A stretch of DNA of 64,000 nt from assembly GCA_030549775.1 (NCBI GenBank), contig CM060174.1, forward strand, positions 42,422,586 to 42,486,585, written 5' to 3'. The notes beneath the pieces are model-generated. The model was given only the letters and a program-made list of their open reading frames with translations, did no database searches and was not told the DNA's origin. The DNA comes from Tamarix chinensis. Taxonomy: Eukaryota > Streptophyta > Magnoliopsida > Caryophyllales > Tamaricaceae. Positions 11,890 through 24,920 of this stretch are shown one piece after another. A program made the translations under genes and the position numbers. The number at the start of each line of letters is the position of its first letter. Position 1 is the stretch's first letter.

Positions 11890-13150
11890 TAAGAGTCCCA
11901 GGGTGTAGTTATTTGAGAAAACTCTATAAAGAAGATGAAGACTTTGCAAACTACTTTGAATATCAAGACAAGGTCTAAGGGTCTTTTATGATTCTAGATG
12001 GATTCCTCTTTAAGAAATACAAGTTGTGCATCCCTAAGAGTTTAATTTAAGGGTTGTTGATTAGAGAAGTGCATGATGGAGGATTAGTTGGTCATTTTGG
12101 CATAAACAAGACCTATGATGCACTTCTAAAGCATTTTTATTTTCACAGGATGATAGATGATGTACAAGGAGTAGTGAAAAGATATTTTACTTACCAAAAG
12201 CCCAATATTCACTTCCACCAAGGGCTCTAAACTTCGTTACCCATCTTACATCAACCTTGGGACCATGTAAGTATGTGATTCCAGTGGAATTACCTAAAAT
12301 GTAGAGGAAAAATGATGCCATTATGGTGGTGGTATATCACTTTTCTAAGATGGCACATTTTTTCCCATGTTATAAGACAAATGATACCTCTTATATAGCT
12401 GATCTATACTTCAAGGAGATAGTTTGGGTACATGGTATCCCTAAAACAATATTCTTTGATGGGATACAAAGTTCCTTATCTATCTTGAAGAATTTATAGA
12501 GATTGGTTAGAACTAAACTTCTATTTAGTATCGCTAGCCATCTGCAAATGGATAGCCAAACAAAAGTTACCAATAGAACCATCATGATGATTGTAAGAAG
12601 TTTGGTCCATAAATCCTTGAGGGATTAAGACATCAAACTTAGCCATGCTAAATTTGCATAAAAAAATCCCCCACTTTTGTAACTGAATGTTCTACATTTG
12701 AGTGAATCCCACTAGTTCTATTGATCTTTTACCCCTTCTAATTGATGCTCATACCAACTTTGAAGCCATTGAAGAAGCAATTACCTCAAAAAAAATTAAA
12801 TGAATGAGTGAAAGAAAAAATTGAGAAAGTTAATGAAATGAATCTAAAGAAAGCCAACTAGCACCAATATTAGTATACATCTATACCAAGAGACCTAGTT
12901 TAGCTTCACTAGAGGAAGAGAGATTTCCTACAAGATGAAAGAATAAGATCATATCTAGAAGAAATGTCCCTTTCAAAATTCTTGATATGATGTGTAGTAA
13001 TGTGATGTAGGTGCATCCATGGAATCTCAGGAAGAAAAAGATTTGGTATACGTGGTGATGGAGGCAATCACATTATTTATCTTTGATAATTATATTTCTA
13101 ACCTTAATGAGTTCACTTTAAGTAAATAGTTCAAGTATATAACATATCTG
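11890..13150 (+). pseudogene. Chromovirus-type Ty3/gypsy integrase fragment
   Basis: Starts with the spacer before integrase (KLYKEDEDF ... LDGFLFKKYKLCIPKSLI), then the zinc domain (REVHDGGLVGHFGINKTYDAL ... YQKPN), the core (VVYHFSKMAHFFPCYKTND in shifted frames, FKEIVWVHGIPKT, SHLQMDSQTKVTNRT where [10 protein letters not shown] is usual) and a C-terminal KNKIISRRNVPFKILD. Frames shift repeatedly, so nothing is translatable. RT, RNase H and gag are missing, truncated at about 11890. It ends at a polypurine tract (13151-13160) followed by LTR family A, so it is the 3' end of a family A element. Confidence 0.8.
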
Positions 13151-13894
13151 AAAGGAGGGTACTAATTTATTTCAAGGCATCAACTTAATTTAGATTAAAT
13201 GTGCTATAAGCTATTATAAGACAAATGAAGCTATTATGTACGGAACATAAGTTGCAAGTCAAGATACCTAGTTATCATTTTATATAAATTAGGGATCTTG
13301 CTAGTTTATTTCATGTGTAATAATAGCCACATTTCATTGTAAATAATGTATTTTGACTCATGTACTATATATTTTAATTGTGGGTTGTTACAAATAATTA
13401 AAATTAGTTAGATAATAATGGGCCTTAATGTCTACATTAGTTACTTACGCTCAAAAGGGAGTTGGAACAACATAGCTTTAACAACTATATTAGTTATTCC
13501 TCATGACTAGTTTTTTTTTTATCTTGGTTGTTTAGTGATTAGTTAGATTTATTTGTAAATTTTTTTATGGCTTCCTATATAAGCCATTATGCCGACTATG
13601 GTAACCTATGATTTATCATCTATTGAATCCTAATATAAGTGAATTACTTGGTTATCTCTCTCTATGAGAGATTATTACTAGCTAAGATTACTTTTTTATG
13701 CTCTTAGATATGATTCTTTGGGTTTGTTCTATATTATACATTCAAAGTTTGGTTTTCTTGTTGAGTTCTTTTTTTGAAACTTCCTTGAAGATTCATGGTT
13801 TACCCTATCCTGTAAACCAAGAAACCCAATTCCACTTCTAAATCTTCATATCTTCAATTTCTATAGTAGATCCACATTATTTTGGTATCAATGC
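13151..13894 (+). repeat. LTR family A copy 1, flanked by PPT and by an iMet-type PBS
   Basis: PPT AAAGGAGGGT at 13151, LTR about 13163-13876 (714 bp), then TGGTATCAATGC at 13883, close to the initiator-Met PBS TGGTATCAGAGC. TATA-like CCTATATAAGCC lies near 13575. The LTR aligns by eye with 14893-15616 (inverted), 16600-17032 (partial) and 47297-47876 (inverted); shared blocks include TAGTTATCATTTTATATAAATTAG and AAGTGAATTACTTGG. The canonical TG start appears mutated to TA. Confidence 0.8.
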
Positions 13895-14599
13895 TAGTTT
13901 AGCTTTTCATTCCATTGAATTTTCCAAGCTTTTAAATTTCAATCTCCTGTCCTTTTATTCATCCATGAATCCATGCAATATCATTACAATGTTGATGATT
14001 TGACCCTCCACCTTAGGTAATATTCATCATTCCTAGTATATCTTCAAATTATTCCTCGAATCTTCAAACTCCAATGTTGAAGATATTCATACCTTTAAGT
14101 CTCATTCAAATTCCTTTGAAGTATTCTCTTGAATATTCAAATCCCCAACTGATGTAGGTGAATCATTTTTTATGCATCTAAACATTTTCTCAGATATGTT
14201 TAAGACGTTTCTTGAAATTCTTGGAAGTAATTGATTATACTATAATACTTTCTTTAGGAATTAACAATTATATGATAAATATGTGAGAATAAAAATCCAA
14301 ATGTAGCATATGTGACATGCAATGTTTTGGGACATGCTAAGATGGAAAATATGGAAGTTTGTATATGGAATATAGAACATGTTATGTGGGGTTCTTGACT
14401 AGATAAGTTCAAAGTTACAAGCCTAGGGTATCTGTTGTCAGTTAAGATTTTATGCAATAATCTTGTATCAAATATTAACTAATTGTAGTGTTGATTTTTA
14501 CATGATTTGATGGCATGAAAATAACATTTGCATAAGGCTAGAAAAAATGGCATAACATCTAGATATGTGCCTATATCTAGGTTGTCACAAATGAATATT
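13895..14599. other. AT-rich stretch, no gene seen
   Basis: Follows the PBS-like site, so it could be the leader of a family A element, but no gag motif is recognisable. Short open frames on both strands have no family signature. Confidence 0.4.
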
Positions 14600-14892
14600 T
14601 TAGGCAGTTATTTCCTTTAATGATGTAAATTTAGTTAAGATATGAATTACCCTACACCCAACATCTATTTGTGTTAGGAGGGCTCATTATTTTTATGGGT
14701 GTATTCTTGTATATATGATATTTGTTTGACTTATGTAAGGGTGCAATGTTTAGTAAAGAAATAATGACTCTTTGTGAGCAATTAAAATTTTCAATATCTT
14801 TTTGAAGTTGAGAGTGATCCTAAAATGATTCTTTATTTGTTATTCTCTTGGTTTCAATCAAAGAGTTTTCTATGTGAATTCTTTTTGAAGAT
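14600..14892 (+). repeat. LTR remnant, family D, copy 2
   Basis: Shares ordered blocks with 11380-11770: CATCTATTT/AATATCTATTT, GACTTATGTAAGG/GACTATTGTAAG and GTTGAGAGTGATCCTAAAATGATTCTTT. It is cut at or near 14893 by an inverted family A LTR. Confidence 0.5.
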
Positions 14893-15810
14893 TGTTGACG
14901 TGAATCTTCTATGAGATGTGGATATTCGAAGGATTAAGAATAATGATTGGATTGATGGGTTGGAGATTAGAGAGATAGGCTATGAATCTTCAAGAATGAT
15001 TCAATCAAGAACTCAACAAAAATATAAACTTTAAATGCCTCACTTAGAACACACTTATAGGATCCAATCTAAAACCACATAAAGTAATCTTATCTAGTAA
15101 AAATACTCGTAAAGAGAGATAGCAATGTAGTTCACTTATATTATGATTTCAAAATAGGCTCAATGTATGGTATAATGTGTAAACACAAGGTGTTGTATAG
15201 GCATCCATAAAAATTGTTACAACTAACTCTAAGTAACCAATAACTAACTTAGTTGCTAGAATAACAAACTAGTTGTTAGGATAACTAATATAACTATTTT
15301 CTGATAAGATTATAACATTAAAAATGAGCATATTACAACATTAGAGATGTAGGCCATTAGTTATCTAATTGATTCTAATTAGTTTTAAAAATCTATAATG
15401 AGCCTACATAATACATGTATCAAACCAAATTAATTATAAGAAAATGTGGCTAATATTACACATGGAGTAAAACAAACAAGATCCCTAATTTATATAATAT
15501 GATAAATAGGTCTCTTGAGTTGTAAGCTTGACTTCCATGTATAATAGATTCATTTGACTTGTTATAACTTCTAACAAGCGAAATGTAAAGTATGTTGACA
15601 TCTTGAAATGAATTAATCTCCTCTTTTCAAATATGTGACACATCTGCACGAATTACTTAAAGTGAACTCATTGGGATTAGAAAAATCATTATCTAAGACA
15701 AATAGTATGCTCGGTTCCATATCCAAGTATGCCAAATATTTGTTCTCTTAATACTCTATAAATGCACCTGCATCAATTTGGAGGTCCTTGCTAGTATAAT
15801 AGGCACATGA
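14893..15810 (-). repeat. LTR family A copy 2 (inverted) with 3' internal end
   Basis: On the minus strand a PPT (AAAAGAGGAGA, about 15617-15627) is followed by a 724 bp LTR ending ...GATTCACGTCAACA at 14893. 15617-15810 matches the end of the internal region upstream of copy 1 (shared GATGCAGGTGCAT, TTTGGCATAC and GAGTTCACTTTAAGTAA blocks). So this is the 3' end of another family A element, with pol missing. Confidence 0.75.
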
Positions 15811-16240
15811 CACATGATAGGAGAAGGAATACTTACGCTTTGAAGTATACTAACAAAAAAAAGAATGATCATCTACCTCAAGCCATCAACAACTTTTGTA
15901 AATCACAGCTAGTGGGGACCACCTTGGCTGGTATTGTTGGCCACAGAATAGTAAGAAGGAGGTTAATAGATCGTAGGCTTGACTTGTGTAAGGAGTGGTA
16001 GTAATTAAAGTAACAGTTTCCTTACTTGTTGTATTCTTGTTAGCCCATGATATAAACTATGTCTTCCTAGAATTACTTTTTTAATTTAAATGATTTATTA
16101 TCTAGATTAGTAATTGATTACTTGCACACTATCTCAAATGAGAAATATGGGGAGGGAGGAAAGGGGATGCATGGCTTGGCTGATGAGGCAATGATTGAGC
16201 TTCTTTTGGCTGGTGAGAATTAAACTAAATTAGCTATCAT
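15811..16240. other. Unassigned AT-rich stretch
   Basis: Contains one short open frame on + (15807-16001) rich in Arg/Lys with no motif I recognise. No promoter, repeat or RNA gene stands out. Confidence 0.35.
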
Positions 16241-16511
16241 TGTTAGAAAACAAACTAGTTTAAAGTCTAACAAGTTTTACCAACCTAATTAAAGTCTAGT
16301 TGAGTTGTAACTAAATGTCCTCACACCTCTTATATGTGTGGTAAATTTCTAAAATACATTAAACTCTTGGCTGCAAATTCTCTCTCATTTTGAAGTGAAA
16401 CACCTCCTAAGCTAATGCATGCTTGGGATAACTTTGTTCCAAAAATCTTATTTGTTTTATCACAAGTGTTGAAAGGCTTGAGTGGTAGTCACAAGTATAT
16501 GGTATCAGGGT
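16241..16511 (+). repeat. Short copia-type LTR with iMet PBS
   Basis: Starts TGTTAGAAAACAAACTAG, ends ...GTCACAAGTA, followed at 16500 by TGGTATCAGGGTTAC, which matches the initiator-Met PBS TGGTATCAGAGC in its first nine bases. At about 258 bp it is in the range of short Ty1/copia LTRs. Only about 90 bases of internal sequence follow before another LTR fragment. Confidence 0.6.
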
Positions 16512-16599
16512 TACTTAGTTCATATCCCACCTCTCTTATCTCCCTCTTTTCTTGTTTGATTTTTAGTGGTTAAATTCCTAGCTTAACTCAAATTTTATC

Positions 16600-17032
16600 C
16601 ACTATTAATTAGGACCAAAGTAGAGGAACAACTATATTAGTTACTTCTAACAACTACTTTGTTATCCTAAAAACTCGATTAATTAGAGGTTAATTAGAGT
16701 TAGGTGCAACCAACTTATTGGCTATATATATAAACATAGGTGTCGACTCTTTTGTACCACACTAATGTCATCATTAAAATCTAATACAAGTGAATTATTT
16801 GGCTATCTCTCTTTTTGAATGATTGTTACTACCTAAGAGTACTTTGTGTGTTCATAGATATGATCTTTTGAGTGTATTCTAAATGAGATATACAAAGTTT
16901 TGTTTTCTTATTGATTTCTTGTTTAAACCTTCCTTTAAGTTTCATAGTATTTTCTTTCCTTCATCCCAACTGAATCAAAAACCATCATCTACATTTTGAA
17001 TCTCATCATTTCTCTAGTAGATCCACATCAAA
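16600..17032 (+). repeat. LTR family A copy 3 (3' part only)
   Basis: Matches the second half of 13163-13876: ACAACTATATTAGTTA, TATATATATAAACATAGG at the TATA position, ATACAAGTGAATTATTTGGC, and the terminus TCTAGTAGATCCACATCA. The first ~300 bp are missing. No PBS follows. Confidence 0.7.
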
Positions 17033-17088
17033 ACCATATACTGTAGCTATGTTCAACCAAAGAGAAATAATTGGTTGAAAAATATTAG

Positions 17089-17315
17089 TCCACTGAAGAG
17101 ATCAAAATTGGAAGGAACTTTCCCAAATACAATTACCATAGAATGTATGCTCCTCAACCACCTTGTGTGGCTCATCTTGTATATTTATCTGGTTCACTTG
17201 TTGTGAAATACAAACATATTGTTGTGATACCTAACTCCTTTGATAACTTTACTTGAAAGTTGCATATAAATGATCTTGAGTCAAGGTTTTATTTTATTAA
17301 TTTTGTAGGTCTAAG
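17089..17315 (+). pseudogene. Unrecognised open frame, 5' part, split by giant LTR C1
   Basis: An open stretch (one internal TGA at 17253-17255) reads KIGRNFPKYNYHRMYAPQ, then HLVYLSGSLVVKYKHIVV, then INDLESRFYFINFVGLS at the LTR junction. Across the insertion the same frame continues at 24926-25007 and ends with TAA. I do not recognise a family. It may be an exon or a fragment of another element; that the frame survives after accounting for the 5 bp duplication is the only sign that it was coding. Confidence 0.4.
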
Positions 17316-19689
17316 TGTAACATCCCTAAAATTTGGAACTAGAAATTTCTATTTAGATAATTAATGGCAGAAGCTAAAATAGTAAAAATGCAACACCACA
17401 CTTGGTATAAGTTAAGTTACCCCTATCATTATGATACCAAGTGGTAAGGCTAAAACAGTTAGCACACTTCAAAATAATAACACAGTTATAAGAATTAGTG
17501 TAGAGAAAGTCAAAGAAAGTCAATATCATTCCAAATAAAACCTACTATTAATGGTTACAAAATTTATTGAAAAGGAAAAAAATATAAGCACATGAAAGTA
17601 CATGAACATTTAGATAAGAAGATATTGGGTAACACAAGAGAACCCAAACTCTTAACTCAATTACTAGCCTTTAGCTGATGTTACAAGATAAACTACAAAG
17701 ACCACAACCCATTGAATAATTAGGAGCTCATGAAAAATAAACCCTTCAATACAACAATATTGAGTAACTCGTTATACAAAACTAGTATGAAAAGATGGCA
17801 TGGAACACATAAAATGCTTCACCATAATACACGGTATAAAACATAAAAATATACGTGTGATGATAAAATGCAATAATTATATCAGGTAAACAAATATCAT
17901 CAAAGCTACATATTATATATCTTGCATATCAATATCAAAACCAAAAAATATCCAACACACCAGAGGTAGGGCTTAAAGGCACAATACCAATAAAATCTAT
18001 AACCTCACATGAAAGGCTCACTATAAAAATTTCATTAAAACACATTGCGGAAGCATAAACCGCTTAGAAAAATGGTGTACTACCACCGTACCTAACATAT
18101 GTTAGACATTCCCCTGCCTATCCCATATCAGATACAAGATTAAACCAATACAACACTAAAATAGTAGAGTTTGCAAATCAAAATTTAATTAGAGAAATTC
18201 CATAATATTTACAATAAGCAACCCTAAAAGGTTCTAATCAAATCATTATCTAATACGTATTAAAATTATGGAATTACAAAACATAGGTTAGGGCACATGG
18301 CATAAAACAAGTACCATGGTCCTCCACGAACCTCATAAAAACCTTCCGGATGTTCTTACTCACCCCAACCCAATTGAGGTAGATCTTTTATTGGCCATTC
18401 CCAAAAACTTGCATATAGTCCTTTTCTAGTAGGAATGAGTAGGTGACTAAAAAAACGGGTACACCAATACGCTATGTACTGAGTAAGCTAAGTTGCTCCC
18501 TCAATGTACACAAGCATGTTAATTTATTACTCATGAACATAATATACGCCATGCATCATGGTAGGTCTTTATACAAGTGCATAACTCATGCCATCATATT
18601 CAACATCAGCACAACATAAACATCATGCTTAAGATACCATAACACTTTCACATAACCATTCATATGAGTAATAGATGAGACTAATCCAACAACCCTTAGG
18701 GTTATTTCTATTTATCTAATTTCATTAAGACATACCATCCATTTATCCATAGAAGATATAGGCCAATCATTGTAATTAATGTTCCATACCATGATCGGTT
18801 AATCAAGTGCATAAGCTAACTTTAACCATATGGTTAACCATATCATTACTTCGATTTCATAGCCAATTGTCAACCATTCATTTGATTATCATTCATAATT
18901 ATTAGCCAGTAATTACTAAATATATTTTATTATCATCGAACGATGGACTATACACCACCCCATGATTTTACATACCATAAAAGCCTATCTAAAAAGGGAT
19001 ATAAAGTCTATGTCAGAGCTAATCACCCTAATGAACATAAATCTAGGCCGAAGCCAACTAATATGGACATAAGTCTAGACAAAGCTAATCTCAAGGAAAC
19101 TAGATCCTTTAGTATCGATACATACATCATCAATGTATAGAGTATGTAAGACACTGGGATCTCTTAGGATCCCACCTGAAGGCAAAGTTGGAAGGCACCA
19201 AAAATGCGCAAAGGCAGACTAACCCCAAGTATTTAATCAAGGATTAGGTAACCTAGACCCATAATTAACTTAACTTTCATTTTATTTAAGTGATTATTAT
19301 TTTATTCATAAGGATGGGTGATCATATAAGGCTCATACAAGCAACTAAGGTAAATTCCCATATTAACCGTTTTAATCCTTGTATTTCTACTTACCCAACC
19401 ATATGGGTATTCAATTGCCCTTGGCTAAATTTAGTTATATTCAACATATGGTTTAATTTGTACCTTTACTAATTCCCATTACTCTTATTTCCATATTATC
19501 ACTTATCTTAAGTGAAGTACACCTTTTGCCTTCACATTAGTCATAATGTAGGCCATAATTTATGATCCATTTTGATCCCTAAATTAGGCCCATAATCCAT
19601 GTTAAAATCCACATATTATCCCATTAATAATTATGATATAGTCCCAAACACAACCCTAAGCATAACCAAACCACAATGAAACAAATCAT

Positions 19690-20010
19690 GCAAACCAACC
19701 AAACCTGTCAATCGGTTTGGCCTAACCAGTTGATTGGTTGTACTAACCAATCAATCGATTTGGGTCGATCAGTTCCACTCAACCAGACCATTCTTTCATC
19801 AAACCAATTGATTAGTTTGGGCAATCCAATCAAGAGTTCATAGGCTAGTTGATTGCTTTTGCAACCCATCAATGGGTTTAAGCAGAGAGCAAGACCAAGG
19901 TCTCTAAAGATAAACTAGTTGATGGGTTGAGTCAACTAGTCCATTATTACAAGAACCATTTGATTGGTTTGAGCTAACCAATCAATTAGTCTGCCCTACC
20001 ACAACACCAA
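19690..20010. repeat. Cluster of AACCAATYRATTGGTT palindromes in B1
   Basis: Repeated near-palindromes such as AACCAGTTGATTGGTT (19724-19739) and AACCAATCAATCGATTT (about 19745), with spacing of about 15-40 bases. A second cluster lies at 21150-21310, and equivalent clusters occur in B2 at 53640-54000 and 55425-55530. Confidence 0.7.
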
Positions 20011-20670
20011 TTCACAAATGTCATGTAGATTCTTACATAAAAATCATTTATACTCATGTTAGAACATGTATCCACATCAAACAACATATTTCTAACCAGA
20101 TTATCATGCATTTATTATCATACCATCATCATAATCTATTTTCTCCATTTCATGCTCTATTCTCAATTTATGTCATTTAAACATGCAAATCATGTATACA
20201 ACTGCATTTCTTCATACCAACATGTATCAACTAACAAAAGGTATCACCTTTTATGCAGGAACATATGCTAACATTTTAAGAGTAAGACTTACTTACCTGA
20301 TGCAGGCTAAATCTCCTTAAAAATAGAAATTTATAAATATGTAAAACTTTAACTCTTAAAACCTTATAAGCTAAAATTCTAAATTAGATATTATACCAAA
20401 ACTTCATCAAATTTAGAAACAAAAATAGAAGGGAATAAGGACATACCACTGAGAAAAAAATAGAGAAAATCTCAACTAGACCACTCTATCTTTCCCCAAA
20501 ATCTAACTATGCCTTACTTAACAATTGAAAGAAGACAGAGCTAGAGATAGAATCAGAAGAGTGTGTACAACAATTTGGCAATTGCTCAAAGTGTGGAAAG
20601 AAGAGAGGGAGAATGAGGCTTAAGGAATTTCGATGGCATAAAGAAAGTGATTTGTAGGGATGATTAGGGC

Positions 20671-20678
20671 TATTTATA
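20671..20678 (-). promoter_or_regulatory. TATA box of LTR B1
   Basis: The minus strand reads TTGCCTATAAATAGCCC, a canonical plant TATA. The sequence downstream is pyrimidine-rich, like LTR leaders in C2. Confidence 0.6.
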
Positions 20679-21474
20679 GGCAACCAATTGAAGGAAAAAA
20701 TAGAGGGTTCGAAAGTCAACTCAAAACCCTAATTGTGACTGTTTGAATTCTATTCCAATATATGGATTTGTTTGGAATTTATTGACCTAGTCTCCTAAGC
20801 TCAACTGGTGACTCTAGGAAACTCAAGTCAAATAGGCTAGAATTATCATACATGAATAAAGAAATAGGAGGTTAGTGTGGAAGGAACCTTCTAGTGGCTC
20901 AAAAGCATGCTTGAGTTCAAAGCAATAGATCTCAAAATCAAGAAGATGAGAGAGGAGGAAGAAGATAATGGCCAAGGTCACCTATCTCCTTCTTGTATCT
21001 CAATTGAACTCCAAAACAAATCAAGGTAATATTTTGGGTTAAATGCATCATGAAAATGGTTAGGAATCTCTTAGGGACAATTGGTATAAGTTGTTAAGGT
21101 TCCATTTTAGTGTAAGGTATTTTCTTAGAAAAATTAAATTCAAAAATTTGACCAGCTCGACAAACCAGTCAATCAATTTGGGTCTACTAGTTGACTATTC
21201 ATCCACTAGTCAATTGGTTTTCCTCAACCAATCGATTAGTTTGGTCAAGAAACCCAATTTGGCTAAAACAACAAACTTGTTGATTGGTTCATGGAACCGG
21301 TTAATGGGTTTGCTTGTAAAATTTAATGAACTTCATTTTCCAACATGATTTCAAACCAAATTATATTTCAAATCAAATCATAACATTAAATTAAAATCAA
21401 AGCCTAAAATTTGGCAAAAATTTTCATCCATCCATTACACAAAAGCATGGGTAATTACACTCAAATGTATAATA

Positions 21475-21620
21475 CCAATAAAATCTATAACATCATAGAT
21501 GGGACCGAAAGGTACAATACTAATAAAAACCATAACATCACATGTAGGTCTTAAGGGTAAAATACCAACAAAATCCATAACATCACATGTAGGGCTCAAA
21601 GGCACAATACCAAAAACAAG
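21475..21620. repeat. Tandem repeat in C1 (about 57 bp unit)
   Basis: The unit AATACCAATAAAATCTATAA + CATCACATGTAGGGCTCAAAG-like text occurs three times; one more unit is at 17955-18010 on the other side of nested B1. Units differ by several substitutions. Confidence 0.7.
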
Positions 21621-22623
21621 TAGGCACAAAGGATATTGTCAAACCACAGGTAGAAATGAAGGCTGCTACTGAATCATTGGTAGGTACAAAGGTTATTGCT
21701 GACCCACAAGTAGACACAATGGCTCGTACCAACCAATCTAATAATCTAATAATAATTATTTTCATTTGTTTTTACTCAATGGGACATCATATCAAACTCA
21801 GAGACAGGAAGGTAATCTAGCCATACTAGCACACTAAGACAACATAGTACCCTATTGACTATCAACCCAATGATACCAAGGTACCCTAGTTATACTGGAA
21901 CACGAAGGTAACACAATACCTTACCAACAAGGATACATAGTCCATAAGTTTGCATACCCTCTATAAATATATAAAGCTAAATGGAGTAAGATATAGGACT
22001 AGATTGGGGCACTAAGGTGCACCAAAAATTATCTATAATCAATTTTTGGCTAAACTATGTCATTAGGGTAGCTAAACCTAAAGAGCCACTTGAGATCTTC
22101 CACTTTAAGTATTAGTATTTTATTATAGTGATCACAGATAACACATAATACATTGAGAGTTTCATTTCCATACTTAATTATTTATGCTAATTTCTAATTA
22201 TTTAGGATAACGATAAATAAGATTAATATGATAATATATTAAGGTTAATATTAAACATCTACTAAGGCCATCCTAGGCTCAATTATTCACATTTGGGCAC
22301 ATTAGGCTAAAAATGATCAAATGTCCCTGATGCCACAATTTAGCACACTATCATCCATTATAAATAATAACTCCAATTCATTTATTAACTTCTCATGAAA
22401 AGGCTAAAATATTATAATTAATATATATAAGATGCAACTAAATTACCATACATGCCAAATTACCATTTTACCTTTATACATGATTTAACATTTAAAACCC
22501 TAACATACGTTTCTAGAATATTGAATCACATATTCTCATGTTTAATAATAAATATCACATATTGGGCATGCTTATTAGAATAATAATTATGATACGCTTA
22601 AAATGAAAAAAATTACCTAAGGG

Positions 22624-22626
<3 letters not shown>

Positions 22627-22697
<71 letters not shown>

Positions 22698-22738
22698 TAT
22701 AATAACGACGACGACGACGACGATGATGACGATGATGA
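22627..22738. repeat. Compound trinucleotide microsatellite
   Basis: A run of about 23 ATA/TAA units followed by five or six GAC units and GATGATGAC repeats. The poly-Tyr frame on the minus strand is a by-product. Confidence 0.9.
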
Positions 22739-24920
22739 AACATACATTTCTAAGACATAAAATAACACATCTCCATACTTAAAAATAATTAATACTTATT
22801 AGGCATTCTTACTAGAACAAATATTATGATATACTTAAATGACCAAATTACTCATAAGGCACATAATAGTAATAATTATGTTAAAAATGCACCTATGCAT
22901 GTTCAACCTATCACATTAAAAATATATAACATATATAACTTATTTCTAACATTAAACCCATTTTAGCACATATTCATACACATGAAAATTTATATAATTC
23001 ATCATGCACCATTTTAACCAAATATTATTCTAACACTTTTAGGTGAAAAATTATATTATAAAAAAATACTAGAATAAAATTTGCACATCAAAACTTTAAT
23101 GTACTATCATACAATATTTGAACATTTTACTGAGGTATAAGAATTACTTGTTTTCTAGCAAAAGCATAATTTATAGGTAACTTACGAAAAATTATTACGC
23201 TCCACTAAAAAAAATTTTATATCTAAAGATAATACCAAATTAACCATATTACTATTTATGTGATAAAATAATAACTTTTATTAAAATATTTATTAGAGAA
23301 ATAACTAAAATGCCCTAAATATTAAAAATGGGTAAAAGTGTAATGAAATCCTCATACTACATAAGCAACATGAGTTGGGAATATAGGAGGGTTTCAATGG
23401 TGGTTGGTTGTATGGAAGTGATGGTCGGTGGGTGGAGCGGTTGTGTGCTGAAGGTGACGAAGGAGGCAGGTGTTGGCAATATGGTGGAGGTGCTTGTAAT
23501 GCAGGAGAGGAAGGAGGAAATATGCATAACATAGAGGAGATGGAAAATAAACATGAGGAAGGGAGGTCGTGCTGGGTTAATGGTTGAGGGGGAGAGGTGC
23601 TTGGTGGTGAGTTTTGGTGGTGGTGGTGTTGGTTGAAACAATTAGAGGGAGATAAGGAGGAAGTGATGTGTGGGGTGCACCTTGAAGAGGAGATGGTTAG
23701 TGGTGATGGTGTTAGAAGAGTTGTCGTGGTGTTTGGAATTATAAGAAGGGGGAACATTAGAAATTATAAGTGCTTGGCAGGGGATGTAGTGAGGAGTGCT
23801 AATAATGTGATGATGGTTGTGGAAAGAAGTGATAGTCGGGTGGTAAAAGAAAAGAAAGGCTGAGGTAGAGGAATGGAGATGGAGGAGGAAGAAGGGAGGT
23901 ATGAGCTTGGGTAGTTGGGGAGAAAATCAAGGGGAGTAGAGGAAGAGAAGTGTGTATTTATGTATATACATATTAGCATGTGGGTGTAGAGAAAGGGGCA
24001 GAACATAGGAGAAATGGTTTGAGGTTGAGGTAGTGGGTTGGTGGTTGAGTTGTGTTTGGTGAAGATGAATGACATGCAAGATGGAAAAGGATGGGTGTAG
24101 AGGTGTGACTGGTTGGTAGTTGTAGGGGCTTGGTGTACAAAGTTAGAGGCATAGGGTTGGTGGTAAAAAAAGGTTCAAAAGGGGAATAGGAAATGAGGAG
24201 CATGCATGAGGGAGTGTGTATGGGATTCTTTTGTTAGAAGAGGAAAGGGGTTGGTGTGCTCAAGGGCATGTTGGGGAAAGGATGACATAGGGCAGGGAAG
24301 GATGTAGACTGGAAGGTTGTAGGCAGGGTAAAGGTGTGTTGGGGAGTTGGTGTTTGGTGGGTAGAGGTAAAGGTAATAGGCTTGTAGTGCAAACGAAGGA
24401 TGGTGCATGGAACCATGGATGAGAAAGGAAATGACATGCACTAAGGGAGGAAATTTAGGGGTTGTGTTTGGTTAGAAGAGTAAATGAATGTTGGCATGTG
24501 CAAGAAGTTGTTTGGGTTGGGATAAAGGCGTAGGCTCGGAGAAAGAAAGAGGAAATAAAGAAAAAAAGGGAAAAAATGGAGAGAAAAAGACACAAAAAGA
24601 GAAAAAGGGAAAGAAAGAACAAAGACAAAAAAAACTTTTATGGTTAGAATTAAAATTATGTTTAGATTGAGGATTTAGATAAAATTAATTTATCTAAATT
24701 TTAGGTATTTGATTAGGAAAAATAAATTAAGTAAAATTTATCTATTTAAGGTGGGTTTCAATACAAATGAAAAAGATAAAATGATTAGGATAAATTTATT
24801 AAAGAATTTATCTAGGCTTGTCGGTTAAGGGTCAATAAAAAAATTAACCTAAAATTTAAGGTTTTTCAGGTAAATGGATAAATGCTCAAAATTAAGTCTA
24901 CAAAATTTTGGGGTGTTCCA

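Larger units (their letters stand above)
18017..21464 (-). repeat. Solo LTR B1 nested in C1
   Basis: Left end TATAAAAATTTCATT (18022) followed by GCGGAAGCATAAACCGC, matching the end pattern of C1 and C2; right end ...CATGGGTAATTACA (21459). Flanks are CTCAC (18017-18021) and CTCAA (21460-21464), a 4/5 duplication. A repeat unit of C1 (AATACCAATAAAATCTATAA) lies on both sides, as expected if B1 split the array. About 3438 bp. The minus strand has a good TATA box (CCTATAAATAGCCC, 20669-20682). Much of it aligns with 52540-55690. Confidence 0.7.

Noticed and set aside
22555..22743. Poly-tyrosine open frame on the minus strand
   Set aside because: Translation of the ATA/TAA microsatellite.
23305..24441. 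Cluster of Ser/Pro/Thr-rich open frames on the minus strand
   Set aside because: They lie in the pyrimidine-rich block of LTR C1, overlap each other in several frames and carry no motif.
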